From NCBI GenBank assembly GCA_035550315.1, contig DASZPL010000125.1, positions 1 to 10,286 of the forward strand: a stretch of DNA of 10,286 bases. Reading direction: 5' to 3'. The DNA comes from DASZPL01 sp035550315 (GTDB lineage Bacteria; Actinomycetota; Actinomycetes; JAFAQI01). The position numbers were made by a program, and so were the translations under genes. This document shows positions 1 to 7,301 of the stretch, in pieces. The stretch's first letter is position 1; each line of letters begins with the position of its first letter. The notes under the pieces were generated by a model. The model was not told the origin of the DNA, searched no databases, and saw only the letters and a program-made list of their open reading frames with translations.

Positions 1-1
1 G

Positions 2-790
2 CTGGCCGCGATCGCAAGCTTGATCGGCCTGGGCTGGCTGTCGACCATCCTGCTCGCCGACGCCGTGATCTCACCGGCCGACACCGGGCTGATCTACACC
101 ACCGTGACCGCGCGGCTGTCCTACGCGATGGGCCGCAACGAAAACGCGCCGCCGCAGCTGGCCTGGACCAGCCGCCGCGGCGTGCCGTGGATCTCGGTGC
201 TGCTGGCGTTCCTCGTCGGGCTGGTGGTGTTCCTGCCGTTCCCGAGCTGGAGCAAGTTGGTCGGCTTCGTGACGTCGGCGACCGTGCTGTCGTTCGGCTC
301 CGGCGCGCTGGTCCTCGTCGCGTTGCGTCGGCAGGTGCCCGACCAGGAGCGGCCGTTCCGGCTACCGGCCGCACACGTGGTGTCGTTCCTCGCGCTCTAC
401 GCCGCGAACCTGATGGTTTACTGGGCCGGCTGGGACGTGGATTGGAAGCTGTTCGCCGCGGTCGGCATCGGCCTGACGTTGCTCGCCGTACAGCTGCTCG
501 TCCGACCCGACTTGCGCCGCGGCACCCAGTGGCGCAACGGCTGGTGGATCCTGGTCTGGTACGCCGGTCTCGCGGTGATCTCGTGGCAGGGGATTTACAG
601 CTCCGACGACGCGCCTCACGGCCAGCAGTTCAACATCAGCTTCGGCTGGGGCTTCCTCGTGTTGCTCGGGCTGACCGCAATCGTCTACGAGCTGGCGCGC
701 CGCAGCCAGCTGACGCCGAGCCAGGCACAGCAGCAGATCGCGGGCGCCTCCCGGGCCGAGCCGACGACCGCGAGCGACATGGGAAAGTGA
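2..790 (+). CDS. APC-superfamily amino-acid permease, C-terminal part (5' end outside window)
   Basis: The reading frame is open from the window edge (first full codon at position 2) and ends at TGA 788-790, so only the last 262 or so residues are seen. A TTG at position 20 is not a credible start, because the frame continues upstream. The product is an integral membrane protein with about six or seven hydrophobic helices in this part. The stretch SPADTGLIYTTVTARLSYAM followed by GRNENAPP and then RRGVPW is the typical TM8 to TM9 region of amino-acid/polyamine permeases of the APC superfamily. After it come hydrophobic segments near visible residues 62-85, 87-109, 123-140, 145-165, 178-196 and 212-232, then a polar cytoplasmic tail rich in Gln and Ala. 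The inferred role is proton- or cation-coupled amino-acid (or amine) uptake; the substrate cannot be read from this fragment. The ptsI gene follows after 3 nt, so the two are probably one operon. Confidence 0.85.
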   Translation: MAAIASLIGLGWLSTILLADAVISPADTGLIYTTVTARLSYAMGRNENAPPQLAWTSRRGVPWISVLLAFLVGLVVFLPFPSWSKLVGFVTSATVLSFGSGALVLVALRRQVPDQERPFRLPAAHVVSFLALYAANLMVYWAGWDVDWKLFAAVGIGLTLLAVQLLVRPDLRRGTQWRNGWWILVWYAGLAVISWQGIYSSDDAPHGQQFNISFGWGFLVLLGLTAIVYELARRSQLTPSQAQQQIAGASRAEPTTASDMGK

Positions 791-793
791 GGC

Positions 794-2443
794 GTGGCCT
801 CGACGTACGCCGGTGTCGGTGTCAGCGGGGGCGTCGCGGTCGGGCCGGTAGCGCGCGTGCAAGGTCCGGTGCTGCCGCCCCGCGACGGCGCGCCGATCGA
901 CGCCGACACCGAGACCACCCGCGCGGGCGACGCGCTGGATGCGGTCGGCGACGAGTTGGAGACACTGGCGCAACGCGCCGGTGTGGCCGGCGCCGTGCTG
1001 GTGCGCCAGGCGCGGATCGCGCGTGACCCGTCGCTCGCCGCGCTTGCCACCCAGCTCGTCCGCACCGGCCGGGCCGCTCCGCGCGCGGTGTGGGAGGCGT
1101 TCACCGCCTACCGCGACATGCGAGCCGCCGACCCGATGCGGGCGGTGCCCGACCGGGTGGAGCTCGACGACGTCCGCGACCGGGTGGTGGCCCGGCTGCT
1201 GGGCGAGCCGGCGCCGTCGATCCCGGATCCCGGTACGCCGTACGTGCTGGTCGCGCGCGACCTGTCTCCGGCGCTGACCGCGGGCCTCGACCCCGCGCGG
1301 GTGCTCGGCATCGTCACCGAACGCGGCGGCCCGACCAGTCACACCGCGGTGCTGGCGAAGTCGATCGGCATCCCGGCGGTCGTCGGTTGCCCGGGTGTGG
1401 CGGCGCTGCGCACCGGGCAGGTGGTCATGGTCGACGGCACAACCGGCGTCGTCACGACCGACCCCGACCGCGACACCGTGAGCCGCGCCGAGCAGGGGTC
1501 GCCGCGCCCGGCGCCGACCGCCGACGGCCCGGGCCGCACCGCTGACGGCCGGCCGGTGCAGTTGCTGGCCGCGGTCGGCAACGTCAGCGACGCCATCGAC
1601 GCGGTGGCCGCCGGCGCGGAAGGCGTCGGCGTCTTCCGGACCGAGTTCTGCTTCCTCGACCGCAGCGAGCCGCCGACGGTAGCCGAGCAGACTGCGGCCT
1701 ATCGCGAGGTGTTCGAGACGTTCCCCGGCCGGCCGGTGACGGTGCGCACGCTGGATCTCGGCGCCGATAAGCCGGCGTCGTACCTGCGGCTCGGCGACCA
1801 GCCGAACCCGGCACTCGGGGTGCGCGGCCTGCGGGTCGCCCGACGGCAGCCGGAACTGCTGACTGACCAGCTCACCGCGATCGCGGCGGCCACCCGCGGT
1901 GTGACGGCGGATGTGCGGGTCATGGCGCCGATGATCGCGACCGCGGCGGAGGCGGCGTGGTTCGCCGCGCAGGCGCGCGAGCACGGCGTGCGCACGACCG
2001 GTGTCATGGTCGAAGTGCCGGCGGCGGCCCTGCGCGCCGGCGACCTGCTCCAAGTCGTCGACTTCGTCTCGGTCGGCAGCAACGACCTGGCGCAGTACAC
2101 GTTCGCTACCGACCGCGGCGACAGCGAGCTGGCGGATCTGCTCGATCCGTGGCAGCCCGCGTTCCTCGAGTTGGTCGCGACGGTGCTGCGCGCCGGGGCG
2201 ATGGCCGGCCGCGCCGTCAACCTCTGCGGTGAGGCGCCGAGCGACCCGTTGCTCGCGCTCGTCTTCGTCGGGCTCGGCGCGGCCGGGCTGTCGATGGCAG
2301 CGCGCTCCATCGGCGAGGTGCGGGCGACGCTGCTGCGCCACACCTACCGGCAGTGCACCGAGTACGCCGCCGCGGCACTGTCCGCCGACGGACCCTCCGA
2401 GGGCCGCGCGCGGGTCCGCGCCGCCATCGACTCAACCCGCTGA
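794..2443 (+). CDS. ptsI: Phosphoenolpyruvate-protein phosphotransferase (PTS Enzyme I)
   Basis: The 549-residue cytoplasmic protein should transfer phosphate from phosphoenolpyruvate to HPr, the first step of the PTS cascade. The GTG start at 794 lies 3 nt after the permease stop, with a purine-rich stretch (gggaaag, gtgagg) just upstream. The N-terminal HPr-binding and phosphohistidine domains contain GGPTSHTAVLAKSIGIPAVVG-like sequence with the phospho-accepting His183. The C-terminal PEP-binding TIM barrel (about 250-530) keeps the residues known from the E. coli enzyme: Arg282 (GVFRTEF), Arg318 (VTVRTLDLGADK), Glu407 (MVEVPAA), Asn430-Asp431 (GSNDLAQYT), Arg441 and Cys478 (NLCGE). All key residues are present, so activity is expected. 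It is slightly shorter than the usual 570 or so residues, mostly through a compact N-terminal domain. No HPr, EIIA or sugar EII gene is visible nearby, so its partner must be elsewhere or upstream. The family call is very sure; the physiological pathway is open. Confidence 0.95.
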   Translation: MASTYAGVGVSGGVAVGPVARVQGPVLPPRDGAPIDADTETTRAGDALDAVGDELETLAQRAGVAGAVLVRQARIARDPSLAALATQLVRTGRAAPRAVWEAFTAYRDMRAADPMRAVPDRVELDDVRDRVVARLLGEPAPSIPDPGTPYVLVARDLSPALTAGLDPARVLGIVTERGGPTSHTAVLAKSIGIPAVVGCPGVAALRTGQVVMVDGTTGVVTTDPDRDTVSRAEQGSPRPAPTADGPGRTADGRPVQLLAAVGNVSDAIDAVAAGAEGVGVFRTEFCFLDRSEPPTVAEQTAAYREVFETFPGRPVTVRTLDLGADKPASYLRLGDQPNPALGVRGLRVARRQPELLTDQLTAIAAATRGVTADVRVMAPMIATAAEAAWFAAQAREHGVRTTGVMVEVPAAALRAGDLLQVVDFVSVGSNDLAQYTFATDRGDSELADLLDPWQPAFLELVATVLRAGAMAGRAVNLCGEAPSDPLLALVFVGLGAAGLSMAARSIGEVRATLLRHTYRQCTEYAAAALSADGPSEGRARVRAAIDSTR

Positions 2444-2551
2444 CTCCCCCACCCGCCCACCTTTTGCGGTGATCATGAGCGATTTCGCGCGTAACCGCGC
2501 GAAATCTACGAAACCGCTCATGATCATCGGTGCACGGGCGGGGGTGGGGAG
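2444..2551. repeat. Long nested inverted repeat between ptsI and the hydrolase gene
   Basis: This gap folds as one interrupted palindrome. The inner perfect arms are gatttcgcgcg (2481-2491) and cgcgcgaaatc (2496-2506) with a 4-nt loop. The middle perfect arms are tgatcatgagcg (2470-2481) and cgctcatgatca (2515-2526). The outer arms are C-rich ctcccccacccgccc (2444-2458) and G-rich gggcgggggtggggag (2536-2551), which pair with small bulges. The right side carries an 8-nt insertion (2507-2514), so it is not a simple terminator, and there is no T-run. The G-rich right arm overlaps the probable Shine-Dalgarno sequence of the following gene. It could be a dispersed palindromic intergenic element (REP or MITE-like), a ptsI terminator, or an RNA structure that hides the downstream ribosome-binding site. 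The palindrome is seen directly; its role is inference. Confidence 0.8.
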
Positions 2552-2568
2552 GGGGTAGCGTCCGCGGG

Positions 2569-3378
2569 ATGCGGGTTGTCGGGGCGGGCGGGGTCGGCAT
2601 CGAGGTGTGGGTCGAGGGCCCGGAAGACGGGCCGCCGGTGCTGCTGATGCACGGCTGGCCGGACTCGCACCAGCTCTGGCGTCACCAGGTCGAGGCGCTG
2701 ACCGCGGCTGGCTTCCGCACCATCGCGCCCGACCTGCGCGGCTTCGGCGCCTCCGATAAGCCGGAGGAGACCGCCGCCTACCAGCTCAAGCACACCGTCG
2801 TCGACATGCTTGCCGTGCTCGACGCCTGCGCGGTCGACCGGGTGCGCCTGGTCGCGCACGACTGGGGCGCCGCCGCCGGCTGGGGCATGGCGGCGTTCGT
2901 GCCGGACCGGGTCGACCGCTACGCGGCGCTGTCGGTCGGGCATCCGCAGGCGTTCTACGACGCCGGCTTCGCGCAGCGCGTCCGCTCGCTCTACATGCTG
3001 TTGTTCTCACTGCCCGACGTTGGCGAGCAGTGGCTGGACACGAACCTGGAAGACATGCTGGCCAGCCATCCGGATCGCGCCGACGTGATCGCCAATCTCC
3101 GCCAGCCGGGCGCGCTATCCGCCAGCCTCGGCTGGTACCGCGCGAACGCGCACGCCCGGACGATCGTCGACCCGCCGACCACGCTGCCCCCGGTCCGCTG
3201 CCCGGTGCTCGGCGTCTGGAGCAGCCACGACACCGCACTGACCGAGCGGCAGATGACCGGCTCGGAGAAGTACGTCGAGGGGCCGTGGCGTTACCAGCGG
3301 ATCGACGGCGCCGGCCACTGGATGCAGCCGGAGGTGCCGGATCAGGTCAACGAGATCTTGCTGGACTTTTTGAGCTGA
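2569..3378 (+). CDS. Alpha/beta hydrolase, epoxide-hydrolase type
   Basis: The 270-residue cytoplasmic enzyme has the alpha/beta-hydrolase fold and the marks of the epoxide hydrolase / haloalkane dehalogenase group. The oxyanion-hole motif HGWPDS is at 28-33, followed by GFGASDKP (58-65). The nucleophile elbow HDWGA has Asp98, the acid is Asp222 (SSHDTAL) and the base is His251 (GAGHW). A lid tyrosine in GWYRAN (Tyr191), perhaps with Tyr142, favours epoxide hydrolase over haloalkane dehalogenase. The expected reaction is hydrolysis of an epoxide to a diol through an aspartyl ester; the substrate is unknown, and a dehalogenase remains possible. ATG 2569 was chosen because gggaggggg lies 13 nt upstream and the protein then begins like the family; an in-frame GTG at 2530 falls inside the palindrome. 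The last 32 bp overlap the 3' end of the convergent MFS gene. It probably forms its own unit, as the palindrome separates it from ptsI. Confidence 0.9.
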   Translation: MRVVGAGGVGIEVWVEGPEDGPPVLLMHGWPDSHQLWRHQVEALTAAGFRTIAPDLRGFGASDKPEETAAYQLKHTVVDMLAVLDACAVDRVRLVAHDWGAAAGWGMAAFVPDRVDRYAALSVGHPQAFYDAGFAQRVRSLYMLLFSLPDVGEQWLDTNLEDMLASHPDRADVIANLRQPGALSASLGWYRANAHARTIVDPPTTLPPVRCPVLGVWSSHDTALTERQMTGSEKYVEGPWRYQRIDGAGHWMQPEVPDQVNEILLDFLS

Positions 3379-4975
3379 CCGCCTCGGCGGAGATCGGCAT
3401 GCCGTCGGCCGTGGCCGTCTCGATTGCCGGCCCTTCGAAGGCCGGACCGCTCTCGGCCCCAGCCGTGCGCAGCGGCTGCTCGTGGATCCGCAGCGCGAGC
3501 ACAAGCGCCAGCAGGCCGAATGGCACCGCCGCCAGGAAGACCAGGTGGAGCGAGTCGGCGAACCCGAGCTGGATGCCGTGGCGGATCGGCGCAGGCATCG
3601 CGTTGACCGCCGCCGGGTTTGCGGTCACGGAGGCGCCGTGGATCCGCGACAGTGCCGCCGCCGGCAGGTGCTTGGGGAGCTCGACGGCGAGCCGGTTGTT
3701 GAAGATCGTGCCGAACACCGCCACGCCCAGGGCGCCGCCGATCGACCGGCCGAAGGCGGCCAGCGATGTGCCGACTCCCAGGTCGGAGTACTCGACCGAG
3801 TTCTGGCAGATGACCAGCAGCACCTGCATGACCGAGCCGAGGCCGGCGCCCAGGACGGCCATGTAGATGGCGGTCTGCCAGAACGGGGTGTGCGCGTCGA
3901 GGAAGGACAGCAGGTAGAGCCCGAGTGCCACCAGCACGGTGCCGATGATCGGGAACGTCCGGTAGCGACCGGTGATCGACATCCGGCGGCCGACGTACAC
4001 GCTCATCAGCAGCATGAAGGCCATGATCGGGACCATCTGCAGGCCCGAGCTGGTGGGCGATGCGCCGTGCACCACCTGCAGGAACAGCGGTAGGAACGTG
4101 GTGGCGCCGAACATCGAGAAGGCGACGACAACACCGGCGGTGAACGACACCCGGAAGTTCGAGATCCGGAACAGGCGCAGCGGCACGACCGGCTCGGTCG
4201 CGCGTTGTTCGACCACGATCATCAGCCCGAACAGCACGACCGTGGCGACGCCGAGGCCGACGATCATGGCCGAGTCCCAGGCGTACGTGGTGCCGCCCCA
4301 CGTCAGCATCAGGATCAGCGAGGTCGCCATTGCGGCGGTGATGCCGGCGCCGAGGTAGTCGATCTTGTGCTCGACGTGGGTGGTGCGTGCATGCAGGGCC
4401 GCCGCGACGACCAGCAGCGCGAGCGCCCCGGTGGGCAGGTTGATGTAGAACACCCACCGCCAGCTGAGGCTGTCGGTGAAGAAGCCGCCGAGCAGCGGTC
4501 CGGCCACGCTCGAGATCGCGAACGTCCCCGCCATCAGCCCGCTGTAGCGACCCCGGTCACGCAGCGGCACGATGTCGCCGATGATGGCCTGCGCCCCGAC
4601 GATCAACCCGCCGGCGCCGAGCCCCTGCAGCGCGCGGAACGCGATCAGCTCGTTGAGGTTCTGCGACAGCCCGGACAGCGCCGAGCCGACCAGGAAGATG
4701 ACGATCGCGGCCTGGAAGAACCCCTTGCGGCCGTAGAGGTCGCCGAGCTTTCCCCACAACGGCGTGGAGACGGTGGACGCGAGCAGGTACGACGTCACCA
4801 CCCACGACAGGTGGTTCAGGCCGCCGAGGTCGCCGACGATTGTGGGCAGCGCGGTGGCGACCACGGTCTGGTCGAGCGCGGCCAAGAACATGCCGAGCAT
4901 CAGGCCGGCGAAGACGAAATAGATCTGTCGCTGGCTCAGCCCCGTGGTCGGAGCGCCGGGCGCCGTGTCAGTCAT
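3347..4975 (-). CDS. MFS drug/metabolite exporter, DHA2 (EmrB/QacA) family
   Basis: The 542-residue inner-membrane antiporter should have 14 transmembrane helices. Seen motifs are the TM1 motif LDQTVVATALPTI (Asp35), motif A GKLGDLYGRK (74-83), motif B starting at Arg113 (RALQGLGAGG), and motif C with GPLLGGFFTD followed by SWRWVFYINLPTG (158-182), a hallmark of DHA2 proton-driven exporters. The length fits the family, and a polar tail of about 45 residues follows the last helix. ATG 4975 is preferred over a TTG at 4996 because gagga lies about 11 nt upstream of it and it overlaps the marR stop as ATGACTGA, which suggests translational coupling. The substrate, a drug, antibiotic or own metabolite, is unknown. 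Expression is probably controlled by the MarR protein encoded just upstream. The 3' end runs 32 bp into the opposing hydrolase gene, leaving no room for a terminator between them. Confidence 0.93.
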   Translation of the reverse strand: MTDTAPGAPTTGLSQRQIYFVFAGLMLGMFLAALDQTVVATALPTIVGDLGGLNHLSWVVTSYLLASTVSTPLWGKLGDLYGRKGFFQAAIVIFLVGSALSGLSQNLNELIAFRALQGLGAGGLIVGAQAIIGDIVPLRDRGRYSGLMAGTFAISSVAGPLLGGFFTDSLSWRWVFYINLPTGALALLVVAAALHARTTHVEHKIDYLGAGITAAMATSLILMLTWGGTTYAWDSAMIVGLGVATVVLFGLMIVVEQRATEPVVPLRLFRISNFRVSFTAGVVVAFSMFGATTFLPLFLQVVHGASPTSSGLQMVPIMAFMLLMSVYVGRRMSITGRYRTFPIIGTVLVALGLYLLSFLDAHTPFWQTAIYMAVLGAGLGSVMQVLLVICQNSVEYSDLGVGTSLAAFGRSIGGALGVAVFGTIFNNRLAVELPKHLPAAALSRIHGASVTANPAAVNAMPAPIRHGIQLGFADSLHLVFLAAVPFGLLALVLALRIHEQPLRTAGAESGPAFEGPAIETATADGMPISAEAVSSKSPARSR

Positions 4976-5456
4976 TGGTGTCGAGTTCCTCAGCAATCAG
5001 CTCAAGTCCGCGCAGCAGCGCGCGATGTTCGGTGGGGCGCATCCGGTCGAGGGCGCGCTGCATCGGCCGCAGCCGGGTGTCGAGCAGCGCGTTGGCCACG
5101 GCACGCTGTGACTCCGCGACGCGGACCAGCGTGCGCCGGCGGTCGGCGGCGTCTTCGGCTCGCTCGACCAGGCCGTGCGCCTCGAGGTCGGTGACCAGCT
5201 GGCTGGCGGTCGCGAGTGAAACGCCGAGCCGCTCGGCCAGTCGGGTGACGCTGAGTGGCTCCTCGGCGACGACGCGCATCAGCGCGGCGACGTGACGCGG
5301 TGCCGGCGGCGCCTGCCGCCAGGCTTCCTGCGCCTGCTCGTCGACCGGGATCGGCAGGTGCTCGAACGCCTTGATGACGGCGCGGAGCGCGGTCAGCAGG
5401 TCGACCGCCGGCGACGGCGCGGCGTCGGCCTGGGTGGCGGGTCCGGCGGATGGCAT
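4968..5456 (-). CDS. MarR-family transcriptional regulator of the adjacent exporter
   Basis: The 162-residue protein is a winged helix-turn-helix regulator. After a low-complexity Ala/Pro N-terminus (1-17) come a dimerisation helix and the DNA-binding domain: LSVTRLAERLGVSLATASQLV (about 68-88) is helix-turn-helix, and DLEAHGLVERAEDAADRRR (90-108) contains the wing with the family's D-x-R-R signature. C-terminal helices (about 115-160) complete the dimer. ATG 5456 directly follows a promoter-like region. The gene overlaps the MFS gene by 8 nt, and such marR-MFS pairs are usually autorepressed and induced by the exported compound. A candidate operator and -10 box lie immediately upstream, with -10 spacing that predicts a leaderless mRNA, since no clear Shine-Dalgarno sequence is present. 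The ligand is unknown. Family assignment is firm; repression of this operon is inferred from context. Confidence 0.93.
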   Translation of the reverse strand: MPSAGPATQADAAPSPAVDLLTALRAVIKAFEHLPIPVDEQAQEAWRQAPPAPRHVAALMRVVAEEPLSVTRLAERLGVSLATASQLVTDLEAHGLVERAEDAADRRRTLVRVAESQRAVANALLDTRLRPMQRALDRMRPTEHRALLRGLELIAEELDTND

Positions 5457-5462
5457 GCCGCC

Positions 5463-5504
5463 AGTCTAACTCAATTGCTTAGTAGAACAAAACGGTTTGC
5501 TTAG
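5463..5504 (-). promoter_or_regulatory. marR-MFS promoter with MarR-type operator repeats
   Basis: On the minus strand there is a TANNNT -10 box, TAGACT (5468-5463), 16 nt after a -35-like TTGTTC (5490-5485). The expected start of transcription falls on the A of the marR ATG at 5456, so the mRNA would be leaderless. The gapped palindrome CTAACTCAATTGCTTAG (5466-5482; arms ctaa and ttag) covers the spacer and -10 box. Its right half ttgcttag (5475-5482) recurs exactly at 5497-5504, 22 nt away (about two helical turns), next to a second weak dyad (tttg-N6-caaa). This spacing fits two MarR dimers on one face of the DNA. The repeats are seen; promoter and operator function is inferred. Confidence 0.5.
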
Positions 5505-5627
5505 CCAAAGTGTAACGATCCGCGCGGAACGTCCGCTGTAACCGACGCCATGCGTTAGATTGCCTGCTTCCGCGTCGCCATCGGTTGGCCTGGGCGAGCG
5601 GGGCACCCAGCACGGAAGAACACTGGC

Positions 5628-7289
5628 ATGCAGCGAGGTCTCTTGCGGTTGCGCCTGAGCGGGCGCGGCCTGGCGACGACGGCGGTCAGCGTCGCCCTGT
5701 TGCTGGGTGCCGCCGGCCTGACGCCGGCGGGCGCACAGACCACCGGCACGCTGCGCGGCCCGGACGTCGCGTCGTACCAGCACCCCGGTACCTCCGCGCA
5801 CCACTGTGGCGCGCCGATCAACTGGACGAAGGTCGCGAAGGACGACGTCGCCTTCGCGATCGTCAAGGCGACCGAGGGCACGACGTACCTGAACCCGTGC
5901 TTCGCCGAGGACTACGACGGCTCGCTGCAAGCCGGCCTGGTGCACGGCGCCTATCACTTCGCCCGGCCGGCAACCCCGGTGGTGTCGTCGGCCCAGCAAC
6001 AGGCGGACTACTTCGCGAACGCGGTCGGCAGCCTGACCGAGCCGGACACGCTGCCGCCCGCCCTCGACCTCGAGGCCACCGGCGGGCTCAGCCGAGGCGC
6101 CCTCATCACCTGGGCGCAGGCGTTCCTGCTGCGGCTGCGGCACGACACCGGCCGGATCCCGATGATCTACACCTATCCGACGTTCTGGAACAGCACGCTC
6201 GGTGACCCGTCGGCGTTCGCGCCGTTCCCACTCTGGATGGCGTCGTACTGCCACCAGACCTGCGCGCCGCCCGATGCGTTGCTCTACCAGTACACGCCGG
6301 GCGGCAACATCAACGGGATCTCCGGCCACGTCGACCTGTCGAAGTTCCTCGGTACGTCGAAGCAGTGGGCCGTGGTGTCGGACGGGACGATCGCCAGCCC
6401 CTGGACGGCAGCACCGCCGAGCCGGCCGCACGGCGTGCACGCCACGGCCGCCAGCGCGCACTCCGCCACGGTGAGCTGGCTGCCCGGCAACTCCGGGTCC
6501 AGCCGGGTGACGAAGTACACGGTGACGGCGACGCCCGCCGACCCGGCCGCGGGCGACGCTGCGGCGGCCACGACCAAGGTGGCCGGCTCGGCGACCACGG
6601 CGACGGTGGCCGGGCTGGAGCCGGGCGTCAGCTACACCTTTGCGGTCACCGCCACCAACGCTGCCGGCACCAGCCCGATCTCCAACGCCAGCGCCCCGGT
6701 CACGATCATGATCCCGACGCTGCTGACGCCGACCGTGCCGGACAGCATCACCTACGGCGACCCGGCGGCGATCAGCGCGACGCTGACCCGCACCGACACC
6801 AACCAGCCGTTGGCCGGCCGGCACGTGGTGCTGTCGGTGCGGCACCACGACGCGACTACCTGGCGGCAGAAGGCGGTGCTGCAGACCGACAGCGACGGCA
6901 CGGTGAGCACGCAGCTGCATCCGACGCGCAACCTCGACATCGAGCTGACCTATCGGGGCAGCGCCAAGCTGCAGGCCGCAACGGTGGTGCGCACCATCCT
7001 GGTGCGGCCCGCGGTGACCGCGCACCTGTCGCGATCGTCGGTGAAGTCCGGCCACCTCGTGCTGCTCAGCGGCCGGGCGTCGCCATTCGTCGCCGGCCAA
7101 ACGGTGCGCCGCGAAGGCCACTACAGCGGCGGCTGGCATCTGTGGGACACCTCGAAGCTGTCGAAGCACGGCCACTACGCATTCCGCATCCACCCGACGG
7201 TGAAGGTCAACGTCTACCGCGTCGTCGCGGTGGCGACCCACCACCGAGCCCGCGGTATCTCGCCGTCACGCACCGTGCACGCGAGGTAG
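5628..7289 (+). CDS. Secreted GH25 lysozyme-like protein with FN3 and C-terminal Ig-like regions
   Basis: The 553-residue precursor has a Sec signal peptide: Arg-rich start, hydrophobic core about 15-31, probable cleavage after Ala36 (PAGA/QT). The GH25 muramidase domain (about 40-250) has DVASYQ (Asp46), VKATEGTTYLNP (79-90), GAYHFARP (107-114), the catalytic pair Asp147-x-Glu149 in ALDLEA, LWMASY, and LYQYTPGG followed by GHVDL (Asp236). Cys60, Cys91, Cys208 and Cys212 could form two disulfides. It should cleave the MurNAc-GlcNAc bond of peptidoglycan, probably for wall remodelling. Residues about 263-359 form a fibronectin type III domain (VSWLPGNSG, YTFAVTATNAAGTSP). Residues 362-553 look like two beta-sandwich regions (ITYGDPAAISATL; GHLVLLSGRASP) with many His and basic residues. 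No LysM, SH3 or choline-type wall-binding module is seen. ATG 5628 has ggaag 9 nt upstream. The leader (about 5505-5627) holds a weak -10, tagatt at 5556, but no recognised riboswitch. Confidence 0.9.
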   Translation: MQRGLLRLRLSGRGLATTAVSVALLLGAAGLTPAGAQTTGTLRGPDVASYQHPGTSAHHCGAPINWTKVAKDDVAFAIVKATEGTTYLNPCFAEDYDGSLQAGLVHGAYHFARPATPVVSSAQQQADYFANAVGSLTEPDTLPPALDLEATGGLSRGALITWAQAFLLRLRHDTGRIPMIYTYPTFWNSTLGDPSAFAPFPLWMASYCHQTCAPPDALLYQYTPGGNINGISGHVDLSKFLGTSKQWAVVSDGTIASPWTAAPPSRPHGVHATAASAHSATVSWLPGNSGSSRVTKYTVTATPADPAAGDAAAATTKVAGSATTATVAGLEPGVSYTFAVTATNAAGTSPISNASAPVTIMIPTLLTPTVPDSITYGDPAAISATLTRTDTNQPLAGRHVVLSVRHHDATTWRQKAVLQTDSDGTVSTQLHPTRNLDIELTYRGSAKLQAATVVRTILVRPAVTAHLSRSSVKSGHLVLLSGRASPFVAGQTVRREGHYSGGWHLWDTSKLSKHGHYAFRIHPTVKVNVYRVVAVATHHRARGISPSRTVHAR

Positions 7290-7301
7290 CGCCCCGAGAC
7301 A

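Noticed and set aside
362..2341. A 659-codon open frame antisense to the permease and ptsI
   Set aside because: It is Arg/Gly/Ala/His-rich with no recognisable domain and spans two well-supported genes; it is a shadow of the high third-position GC.
2530..2568. Upstream in-frame GTG start for the hydrolase
   Set aside because: It lies inside the palindrome, adds a Gly-rich leader unlike the family, and ignores the better-placed ATG 2569.
4205..5194. Plus-strand open frame across the exporter and marR
   Set aside because: It is low-complexity Gln/Arg/Asp-rich translation, opposite two clear genes.
5505..5627. A c-di-AMP (ydaO-type) riboswitch before the wall hydrolase gene
   Set aside because: Only short local likeness (gggg-acccag) is seen; the leader is too short and the conserved core cannot be recognised.
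5466..7244. A 592-codon open frame antisense to the GH25 gene
   Set aside because: It has the same Arg/Gly-rich shadow composition and no motif, and it lies opposite a gene with signal peptide and catalytic residues.
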